From NCBI GenBank assembly GCA_003456035.1, contig DMPJ01000542.1:1-5855 (forward strand): 5,855 nt of DNA, given 5' to 3'. Made by a program: the position numbers and the translations under genes. The notes under the pieces were generated by a model. It saw only the letters and a list, made by a program, of their open reading frames with translations, was not told where the DNA came from and did no database searches. Source of the DNA: Planktothrix sp. UBA8402 (lineage in GTDB: Bacteria; Cyanobacteriota; Cyanobacteriia; Cyanobacteriales; Microcoleaceae). Shown here piece by piece: positions 1-5,205 of the stretch (the first letter of the stretch is position 1; the number at the start of each line of letters is the position of its first letter).

Positions 1-35
1 CCGTGAAATCCGTGAAATCCTCTTAAATCTGTGAT
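1..35. repeat. Degenerate 9-nt tandem repeat, cut by window edge
   Basis: CCGTGAAAT occurs twice in tandem at 1-9 and 10-18. Decayed copies follow (TCTTAAAT near 21-28, then CTGTGA near 29-34). Arrays of this ATCCGTGAA type are familiar between genes in filamentous cyanobacteria, but I cannot see how far this one extends to the left. No coding potential is apparent in 1-52. Confidence 0.55.
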
Positions 36-52
36 CCCTGTTCCCTTAAAAT

Positions 53-91
53 AAAAAGGGGTTTTTAACTTCATAGTCAAAACCCCTTTTT
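53..91 (-). terminator. Rho-independent terminator of the DUF1400 gene
   Basis: A perfect 13-bp stem pairs 53-65 (AAAAAGGGGTTTT) with 79-91 (AAAACCCCTTTTT) around a 13-nt loop. Read on the minus strand, the stem ends in TTTTT followed by ATTTT, a proper U-tract. It lies 24 nt past the stop codon at 116-118. On the plus strand the stem is followed by ATAGTCAAAA, so termination in that direction would depend only on the T run inside the stem. Confidence 0.85.
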
Positions 92-115
92 ATAGTCAAA
101 AAATTAACGATTCAA

Positions 116-757
116 TTATTTGCAAAGCCGATCTTGAACAGCAGGTTGAGCTTTCAGGAAATCGATCACTTGATCACCGAGATCAGAAACATCATTGTAG
201 AGGTTGATCAGATCTTGAACATTAATCGTAATTGCCGTAATTCCCCTGTAGCTGAGAAGCAATTCCAATATGGAAAGTTGACCATCCCGGGAAGATTCGC
301 GTAAAGCGGTAATCACCTTATCAACAGCAATATTAACGGTGCTTCCTGAAGAAACAAATTGATTAAAAGCACCTACTACTAATCTGCCATAGCTAGAATC
401 TAGCAGATCATTAACAATATTATTAGGAATTTCAAGGGAGAAATTCAATGCTTTCTGGAATTGTTGAACCTGATCTGGAGTTAGTTTAGCTAAAGTAATT
501 AAAGAACGAAGTTGATTAGACTGATCTCCAGTTTGAGCAAAGGTTTGTAAATCAGCAGTTGCTAAGGATATATTTGCTGGGCCATATATTAATCTTAACT
601 CGTCAATAGCCGGGGACGGTTGAGCAAATATTCCCAAACTAATTGTTAATCCCAATACTATCGCTAACCCCAGGGATATATATTTAGATAGACCCTGAGT
701 AAAAAATTGATAGGGGTTACGAACGCCCCGCAACCAACGCCCTGAATTTAAGTTCAT
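116..757 (-). CDS. DUF1400 (alpha/beta-hydrolase-associated) exported protein
   Basis: Encodes about 213 residues. A basic N-terminus is followed by one hydrophobic segment (roughly residues 25-46, KYISLGLAIVLG to LGIFAQ). This is a signal peptide, possibly cleaved near IFA/Q or SPA/I, or a membrane anchor, so the bulk should act outside the cytoplasmic membrane. The mature part matches the DUF1400 pattern known from cyanobacteria: a start like 'LRLIYGPANISLATADLQTFAQTG', a middle 'LTPDQVQQFQKAL', then 'SSYGRLVVGAF' and a C-terminal 'SILELLLSYRG..ITINV'. DUF1400 often precedes an alpha/beta hydrolase domain. Here no GxSxG nucleophile elbow or hydrolase fold follows, and the protein simply ends, with a terminator just downstream. 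Biochemical function is unknown. ATG at 757 is preferred over an in-frame GTG at 772, because AGGAAGGA at 762-769 sits four bases upstream of the ATG and would lie inside the GTG-started version. Single-gene unit. Confidence 0.8.
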   Translation of the reverse strand: MNLNSGRWLRGVRNPYQFFTQGLSKYISLGLAIVLGLTISLGIFAQPSPAIDELRLIYGPANISLATADLQTFAQTGDQSNQLRSLITLAKLTPDQVQQFQKALNFSLEIPNNIVNDLLDSSYGRLVVGAFNQFVSSGSTVNIAVDKVITALRESSRDGQLSILELLLSYRGITAITINVQDLINLYNDVSDLGDQVIDFLKAQPAVQDRLCK

Positions 758-761
758 TTGT

Positions 762-769
762 TCCTTCCT
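762..769 (-). promoter_or_regulatory. Shine-Dalgarno site that sets the DUF1400 start
   Basis: On the minus strand AGGAAGGA is followed by ACAA and ATG (757-755). It is the strongest ribosome binding site in the window. It favours the ATG over the GTG codon at 772, which overlaps the upstream side of this motif. Confidence 0.65.
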
Positions 770-867
770 CACAAGTTAAATTGATTAACACAGTTCTGTT
801 GTTGTCCCATACTATAGGTCTGTTTTACCCCTATTTAGGTTCCTTTAGATGGGGACTTCTCAAACTG

Positions 868-990
868 TTAGATATTCTGGCTCATTTGATCCAGTATTTG
901 CCGAATTATAGCAGCATCTTGAGTCGTTGGTAGAATTTCTAAATAATTCTCTAAATCTTGTTGTGCTTCTCAAATCGCTCTCACCAGGGA
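868..990 (-). pseudogene. Relic of a gene tail (TPR or SirB1-like C-terminus)
   Basis: From 969 down to the TAA at 868-870 the minus strand reads 33 residues beginning EAQQDLENYLEILP and ending IIRQILDQMSQNI. This has the composition and the 'DLE.YL.L.P...DA..IRQ.L' rhythm of the C-termini of cyanobacterial TPR and SirB1/transglutaminase-like proteins. Immediately upstream in the same frame lies TGA (970-972), preceded by SLVRAI and then a TAA at 991-993, at the edge of the hairpin. No usable start codon or full domain exists. I read it as the last piece of a lost gene rather than a functional peptide. The family assignment is tentative; the protein-like character rests on reading the translation, not on an alignment. 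Confidence 0.45.
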
Positions 991-991
991 T

Positions 992-1026
992 TAAAAACCC
1001 GGTTTCTTTAAGAAACTGGGTTTTTA
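992..1026 (-). terminator. Long hairpin, probable terminator of the coiled-coil gene
   Basis: Arms 993-1008 (AAAAACCCGGTTTCTT) and 1010-1025 (AAGAAACTGGGTTTTT) are complementary over 16 positions, with one G/T wobble at 1001/1017; the pair 992/1026 extends the stem. Allowing for loop closure, about 13-14 bp would really form. On the minus strand the descending arm ends in GGGTTTTT, and the hairpin lies about 55 nt after the stop at 1081, which fits a terminator. Hairpins built from AACCCGGTTTCTT and its complement are also common dispersed repeats in Planktothrix- and Microcystis-like genomes, from general knowledge, so this may be a repeat copy acting as a terminator. Confidence 0.65.
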
Positions 1027-1080
1027 GGATTGAAGATTTTTAGCTTAACTTAAAACCCCCTAAAAAGGTTATTGATCAAC

Positions 1081-2523
1081 CTAAAACTCCTCCGTTAAAA
1101 ATGGATTTTCTTTAGGAAAAGTTGGTAAATCAATTGATGCTAAAGACTCTAATTTTTTACGTCGTTGAGGATAAATTAACGGGGCTGGCCAATTAGGACT
1201 ACTTTCCTCCTGATCAGGTTCTTGAACTGCTACAGCACTCGCAGTTTGAGATTTTGTTCCCCCTAAATTAAAGGATTGACCCCCGATTGATTTTGCTGAT
1301 TGTGGTTGAATTTTTGGATCTTCTGATGTTGCTTTTAATGAAAATAGATCAGCATCTTCTGAAATGAAAGAGGCATATTCTAGCCGAATTCGCTCTAATT
1401 CTCCTTCCAAAAATCGAGGTTGAGGTAATTCTTCCACCGCCATATCATCCCTTGAAGCAGTTAACTCTACCGGGGGTTTAAAAAGTTGATCAGAATTAGG
1501 TTTTGAGATCACAGATTCTAAATCTTGAGATCTAGGAAACTCGATTTCTAATTCTGAAGATATTTGCTCGGAAATATTCACAGCATCAGTTGATAAATTA
1601 ACCCCATCTTCAATCAAATTTATCGGGTTATTATTAAAATTCAAAGAATCTGACCAAGGTTTAACAGGCGATGCTTTTGGTGTTAACAAAGCTGAAGAAG
1701 ATGATCTCGATTGTTCCTCTGTAATTATTGATAGGGTTTCTAAGGTTTGTTTTCCGGTTTCAAACTGGATTTGATTTTCTAAACACCTTTCTAAAGCGAC
1801 TTTAAATTGCAGGGTTTGGCTCTGTTGACGATGGAGACGCGATCGCAATTCTCGGTTATTATTTTGAGATTGAACTAACTCATGAAACTGTTCATTATAC
1901 CGTTGTTGAGTTAATGCCGTATCCCTTTCCATCTGCGCCAGTCGGGTTTGGGTAACTTCCCATTGTTGGGTTAAAGTTTCGACTAAAACCTGTTGTTGTC
2001 TAATCACTTGATTAGCAATTTCTAACTTTTTAAACAGTCGTTTAACTTGATCTTGTGTCGCCCCTAATTCTTGGGTAAGCTGCAATAATTGTGTATCTTT
2101 ATCCTGTCGATTTTGCCGACTTTCATCTAATTCTTCTTCTAATTCGGCGACTCGATTAATTAAATCTCGGTTACATTTATGTAGAATTTGTACCACTTTT
2201 ACCGGATTTTCTTCGGTTTCTCCTTCGCTTGACATGAGGGAAGCGATCGCCATTTCATTCCCCTGAGAACCCTGAACAAATATCTCCTCTGGAACTAGCA
2301 AATCCTCGCTCTTAGACTCTGTTTCCGCTTGTTCTAATTCGGTGACGAACTGGGTCAACAATTCCTCCAGGGGGATAGCGTTAGGAAAGTTCACCGTCTC
2401 CCACTCCTGATCCTGGGTCGCAGCAGGACTAACGGACTCCTCCAACGGCGGCAAGGGTGCGGATAAAGGTGCTTCAGTAGGCTGATCAAACGATTCAGGA
2501 GTGGGGAGATCGGCTTCAGACAT
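1081..2523 (-). CDS. Conserved cyanobacterial coiled-coil protein, function unknown
   Basis: Encodes 480 residues. I do not recognise a named family. Residues 1-105 are acidic and rich in Pro, Glu and Ser, hence probably disordered, with a short helical stretch near 51-68 (PLEELLTQFVTELEQ). Residues about 108-255 are a long, Gln- and Glu-rich heptad region, opening with VVQILHKCNRDLINRVAELE and ending around FKVALERCLENQ; this should be a dimerising or oligomerising coiled coil. Residues about 265-440 are low-complexity, Ser, Asn and Glu rich linker, interrupted by a short helical block near 368-385 (QPRFLEGELERIRLEYASF). The end (444-470) is a compact basic-aromatic motif, NWPAPLIYPQRRKKLESLA. 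No signal peptide, membrane segment, Walker motif or catalytic signature is seen, so a cytoplasmic scaffold or adaptor is the likely type of role (inference). ATG at 2523 has no good Shine-Dalgarno but a strong promoter lies about 60 nt upstream. Two HIP1 octamers lie inside the gene. It is divergent from argH. Confidence 0.8.
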   Translation of the reverse strand: MSEADLPTPESFDQPTEAPLSAPLPPLEESVSPAATQDQEWETVNFPNAIPLEELLTQFVTELEQAETESKSEDLLVPEEIFVQGSQGNEMAIASLMSSEGETEENPVKVVQILHKCNRDLINRVAELEEELDESRQNRQDKDTQLLQLTQELGATQDQVKRLFKKLEIANQVIRQQQVLVETLTQQWEVTQTRLAQMERDTALTQQRYNEQFHELVQSQNNNRELRSRLHRQQSQTLQFKVALERCLENQIQFETGKQTLETLSIITEEQSRSSSSALLTPKASPVKPWSDSLNFNNNPINLIEDGVNLSTDAVNISEQISSELEIEFPRSQDLESVISKPNSDQLFKPPVELTASRDDMAVEELPQPRFLEGELERIRLEYASFISEDADLFSLKATSEDPKIQPQSAKSIGGQSFNLGGTKSQTASAVAVQEPDQEESSPNWPAPLIYPQRRKKLESLASIDLPTFPKENPFLTEEF

Positions 2524-2584
2524 AGCTTTATTTATTGGGTTTGTTATTTTAATTCTTGATACATGGTTAAATGTATTGTTACTT

Positions 2585-2613
2585 ATATTAATGGAAATTG
2601 AGCATTAAGTCAA
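2585..2613 (-). promoter_or_regulatory. Sigma-70-type promoter of the coiled-coil gene
   Basis: On the minus strand TTGACT (2613-2608) is followed after exactly 17 bp by TAATAT (2590-2585), close to the TTGACA/TATAAT consensus. It predicts a transcript start near 2578 and a leader of about 55 nt before the ATG at 2523. The surrounding AT-rich divergent spacer supports a promoter region. Confidence 0.6.
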
Positions 2614-2632
2614 GTTAAAATTATTATTTTAA

Positions 2633-2661
2633 TTAACAATCTGTTATTATTAACTAATAAT
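2633..2661 (+). promoter_or_regulatory. Candidate promoter for argH
   Basis: TTAACA (2633-2638) is separated by 17 bp from AATAAT (2656-2661), each matching the sigma-70 consensus at five of six positions. The leader would be about 125 nt. Because the whole spacer is very AT-rich, such matches arise easily and other starts are possible, including one nearer argH behind TTGACT at 2748. Confidence 0.35.
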
Positions 2662-2711
2662 TAATGTTTTTATTGTCAAAGGACAATGACGACTTCCCTA
2701 ACTCCCTTTCT

Positions 2712-2724
2712 GTTCACAATGAAC
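2712..2724. promoter_or_regulatory. 13-bp palindrome in the argH leader, possible operator
   Basis: GTTCA (2712-2716) and TGAAC (2720-2724) form a perfect 5-bp inverted repeat around CAA. A further GTTC half-site lies at 2733-2736. It does not match the NtcA pattern GTA-N8-TAC, and I know no cyanobacterial regulator to assign to it. It could be chance. Confidence 0.2.
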
Positions 2725-2791
2725 TTTTTGGGGTTCCCATAAGACGCTTGACTGTGTACTGTTGACACCAGAATCAAAAAAAAGCCAAATT

Positions 2792-4186
2792 ATGACAACA
2801 ACGAACTCGAAAACTTGGAGCCAACGGTTTGAGAAATCTCTGCATCCTGCTATTGCAGAGTTTAACGCCAGTATTAGTTTTGATATCCAACTGATTGAAT
2901 ATGATTTGACTGGCTCAGTTGCCCATGCTAAAATGTTAGCAAAAACTGGAATTATTAGTCACGAAGAAGCTGAAAAACTGGTTTCGGGTTTAGAACAAAT
3001 TCGTCAAGAATATCGGGAGGGAAACTTTAATCCTGGTGTGGATGCTGAGGATATTCATTTTGCCGTTGAACGTCGTTTAACTGAATTAGTCGGAGATGTC
3101 GGTAAAAAACTACATACGGCTCGTTCTCGCAATGATCAAGTCGGAACCGATACCCGTTTATATTTACGAGATCAAATTCAACAAATTCGGCAACAATTAG
3201 TTAATTTTCAACAAGTATTATTAGATTTAGCTGAAACTAATGTTGAAACTTTAATCCCTGGTTATACCCATCTCCAACGGGCGCAACCTATTAGTTTAGC
3301 TCATCATTTGTTAGCTTATGTGGAAATGTTAAATCGTGACTGGGAACGTTTAGGAGATGTCTATAAACGGGTGGATATTTGTCCGTTAGGAAGTGGGGCT
3401 TTAGCCGGAACAACTTTTCCAATTGATCGCCATTATAGCGCAGAATTATTAGGGTTTGGTCGAGTTTATGCTAATAGTTTAGATGGGGTAAGTGACCGAG
3501 ATTGGGCGATTGAATTTCTCGGTGCTGCTAGTTTAATTATGGTACATTTGAGTCGCCTGGCTGAAGAAATTACCCTCTGGGCTTCTCAGGAATTTAGTTT
3601 TGTCACTTTGACCGATAGCTGTTCAACGGGTTCTAGTATTATGCCTCAAAAGAAAAACCCAGATATTCCTGAATTAGTTCGGGGAAAAACCGGGCGGGTA
3701 TTTGGTCATTTACAAGGGTTATTAGTGGTGATGAAGGGATTACCTTTAGCCTATAATAAAGACTTACAAGAGGATAAAGAGGCGTTATTTGATGCGGTTA
3801 AAACCGTCAAAGGTAGTTTAGAATCTATGACAATTTTAATGGCAGAAGGAATAGAATTTCGCTCTAGTCGTTTAGCAGAAGCGGTGGCGGAAGACTTCTC
3901 AAATGCTACGGATGTGGCTGATTATTTAGCTGCGCGAGGAATTCCCTTTCGTGAAGCTTATGGTTTAGTCGGAAAAGTGGTCAGAACTTGTTTAGAAGCG
4001 GGGAAATTACTTAAAGATTTAACCCTAGAAGAATGGAAACAATTACATCCTAAATTTGAGGCTGATATTTATGAAGCTATCACTCCCCGTCAAGTAGTTT
4101 CGGCTCGAAATAGTTATGGGGGAACTGGGTTTGATCAGGTAAAACAATCTTTACAAAATGCCCGTCAACGGTTGAATAATTGTTAG
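2792..4186 (+). CDS. argH: Argininosuccinate lyase
   Basis: Cytoplasmic enzyme of the last step of arginine biosynthesis, cleaving argininosuccinate to arginine and fumarate; active as a homotetramer (family knowledge). The 464-residue protein has the usual length. All three conserved fumarase/aspartase superfamily blocks are present: [12 protein letters not shown] at 109-120, [11 protein letters not shown] at 157-167 with the catalytic His160, and the signature [12 protein letters not shown] at 280-291 with the catalytic Ser281. The start follows TWSQRFE-type N-termini of cyanobacterial ArgH; ATG at 2792 is preferred over an in-frame TTG at 2762, which would add ten unusual residues. There is no clear Shine-Dalgarno before it, only an A-rich stretch. 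No frameshift or missing key residue is seen. It is divergent from the coiled-coil gene and shows no operon partner; arginine genes are typically scattered in cyanobacteria. The last base of the stop codon is also the first base of a heptamer repeat array. Confidence 0.97.
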   Translation: MTTTNSKTWSQRFEKSLHPAIAEFNASISFDIQLIEYDLTGSVAHAKMLAKTGIISHEEAEKLVSGLEQIRQEYREGNFNPGVDAEDIHFAVERRLTELVGDVGKKLHTARSRNDQVGTDTRLYLRDQIQQIRQQLVNFQQVLLDLAETNVETLIPGYTHLQRAQPISLAHHLLAYVEMLNRDWERLGDVYKRVDICPLGSGALAGTTFPIDRHYSAELLGFGRVYANSLDGVSDRDWAIEFLGAASLIMVHLSRLAEEITLWASQEFSFVTLTDSCSTGSSIMPQKKNPDIPELVRGKTGRVFGHLQGLLVVMKGLPLAYNKDLQEDKEALFDAVKTVKGSLESMTILMAEGIEFRSSRLAEAVAEDFSNATDVADYLAARGIPFREAYGLVGKVVRTCLEAGKLLKDLTLEEWKQLHPKFEADIYEAITPRQVVSARNSYGGTGFDQVKQSLQNARQRLNNC

Positions 4187-4225
4187 GAATGGGCAATAGG
4201 GAATGGGGAATGGGCAATAGGGAAT
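4186..4225. repeat. Short tandem heptamer repeat (STRR-like) abutting argH
   Basis: Two identical 19-nt copies, GGAATGGGCAATAGGGAAT at 4186-4204 and 4207-4225, lie 21 nt apart. The array resolves into heptamers GGAATGG, GCAATAG, GGAATGG, then the same order again with the last one ending CT. Short tandemly repeated heptamers of this kind are described from cyanobacteria. The first base is the final G of the argH TAG. Confidence 0.75.
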
Positions 4226-4254
4226 CTTGCTCTATTGGTGGCTCAGACCACGAA

Positions 4255-4291
4255 GGAGCGATCGCCAATTCAAAAAATAAGCGATCGCTCC
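4255..4291 (+). terminator. HIP1-based stem-loop after argH
   Basis: GGAGCGATCGC (4255-4265) and GCGATCGCTCC (4281-4291) form a perfect 11-bp GC-rich stem around a 15-nt AT-rich loop; each arm carries one HIP1 octamer. It lies about 70 nt past the argH stop. There is no U-tract after it, so it is a weak candidate for intrinsic termination and might instead stabilise the 3' end of the mRNA. The inverted repeat itself is certain; the role is inferred. Confidence 0.4.
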
Positions 4292-4358
4292 CTAGAATAC
4301 ATAAAACTATAATTTTGTCAAGTCGGGTTAAGGGGATACAAACCGTCCTTTTGACCGA

Positions 4359-4364
4359 TATAAT
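4359..4364 (+). promoter_or_regulatory. Candidate -10 box for the response regulator gene
   Basis: A perfect TATAAT lies here, 54 nt before the ATG at 4418, predicting a start near 4371. The -35 position carries only GATACA or ATACAA, a poor match, so expression may need an activator or the hexamer may be accidental. A second TATAAT at 4308-4313 also lacks a -35 partner. Confidence 0.35.
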
Positions 4365-4417
4365 TCGATAGGAAATTTCGCTAGAGTGAGAAAAAAGGTT
4401 AAATTTAGGTCAATATA

Positions 4418-5155
4418 ATGTCTAGTCCGATCAATCCTGCTGAATCTGAAGTTGAAGTTTCTCAAATTCCTGCTAGACTGTTACTGGTGGACGATGAACC
4501 CGGACTGCGAGAAGCCGTACAAGCTTATTTAGAAGATAGTAATTTTAGTGTTGATACTGCGAGTAATGCCAAACAAGGGTGGGAAATATTGCAGCAAAGT
4601 TTACCCGATTTAGTGATTACTGATGTAATGATGCCGGAAGTTGACGGCTATCAATTTTTACAACAAATGCGGGAAGATCCCCGTTTTAAAGCCTTACCCG
4701 TTGTTTTTCTAACTGCTAAAGGCATGAAAAGTGATCGTATCCAAGGTTATCAAGCCGGATGTGATGCTTATTTATCTAAACCTTTTGATCCTGAAGAATT
4801 AGTGGTAATTGTTAAAAATTTATTAGCCAGACAAGCGGCACTTCGCAGTAGTAGTGGCGATGGAAACCCCGATATTGCCACATTAGCGGGTCAAATTGCT
4901 CGGATTGAAAATATGTTAAAAGGCAAAACTGGGATTCATCAAACCCCACCCCCGATTAAAATTGATTTAACACCAAGGGAACAGAGTGTTTTGGATTTAC
5001 TCGCCAAAGGATTAATGAATAAAGAAATAGCGCGTAATTTAGAAACCAGTGTTCGTAATGTGGAAAAATATGTCAGTCGTCTATTTACAAAAACCGGAAC
5101 AAATAGCCGAACAGAATTAGTCCGTTATGCCCTTGAACATGGTTTAACCGAATAG
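4418..5155 (+). CDS. rre1: NarL-family response regulator, Rre1/Ycf29 type
   Basis: A 245-residue two-domain DNA-binding response regulator. The receiver domain spans about 18-137: acidic pair Asp25-Asp26 in LLLVDDEPGL, phospho-acceptor Asp69 in VITDVMMP, switch Thr99 in FLTA, and Lys121 in SKPF. A linker (about 141-181) includes a short amphipathic helix (ATLAGQIARIENML). The LuxR/NarL helix-turn-helix runs from about 184 to 240: LTPREQSVLDLLAKGLMNKEIA, then SVRNVEKYVSRLF. The wording of both domains, including 'RIQGYQAGCDAYLSKPFDPEELV' and 'TKTGTNSRTELVRYALEHGL', matches my memory of cyanobacterial Rre1 and the plastid-encoded Ycf29. In Synechocystis Rre1 works with histidine kinases such as Hik34 and Hik2 in stress responses (family knowledge). 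No kinase gene is adjacent, so the partner is encoded elsewhere. ATG at 4418 has only a weak AGG (4407-4409). The gene converges on the PHP gene with a 50-nt gap. The receiver and HTH class is certain; orthology to Rre1 is likely. Confidence 0.9.
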   Translation: MSSPINPAESEVEVSQIPARLLLVDDEPGLREAVQAYLEDSNFSVDTASNAKQGWEILQQSLPDLVITDVMMPEVDGYQFLQQMREDPRFKALPVVFLTAKGMKSDRIQGYQAGCDAYLSKPFDPEELVVIVKNLLARQAALRSSSGDGNPDIATLAGQIARIENMLKGKTGIHQTPPPIKIDLTPREQSVLDLLAKGLMNKEIARNLETSVRNVEKYVSRLFTKTGTNSRTELVRYALEHGLTE

Positions 5156-5205
5156 AAAATATTAAATAAACTTGAAATTTATGGGGATTTTAGCAATTAT
5201 ATTGT

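Noticed and set aside
1..35. CRISPR array
   Set aside because: The 9-nt units are directly adjacent and lack unique spacers, so this is a simple tandem repeat.
758..772. GTG start of the DUF1400 gene at 772
   Set aside because: It would place the good AGGAAGGA ribosome binding site inside the coding region and has none of its own; the ATG at 757 is better placed.
811..816. TATAGT on the minus strand as a -10 box for the DUF1400 gene
   Set aside because: Fair spacing to the gene, but the -35 position (CCTAAA) is a poor match, so I could not support a promoter call.
2762..2791. Extended argH start at TTG 2762
   Set aside because: It adds ten residues ([10 protein letters not shown]) not expected in ArgH. 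The ATG at 2792 gives the normal length and N-terminus.
4080..4268. Minus-strand open frame of 62 codons
   Set aside because: It lies antisense to the end of argH and runs through the heptamer array, giving a repetitive [12 protein letters not shown] peptide typical of translated repeats. No ribosome binding site or recognisable domain.
4180..4371. Plus-strand open frame of 63 codons
   Set aside because: It overlaps the end of argH and translates the heptamer repeat and the HIP1 stem ([14 protein letters not shown]). Composition is not protein-like and no homology is recognised.
5156..5205. Possible bidirectional terminator between the two convergent genes
   Set aside because: Only a weak ATAAA/TTTAT pairing is present, with no GC-rich stem or U-tract.
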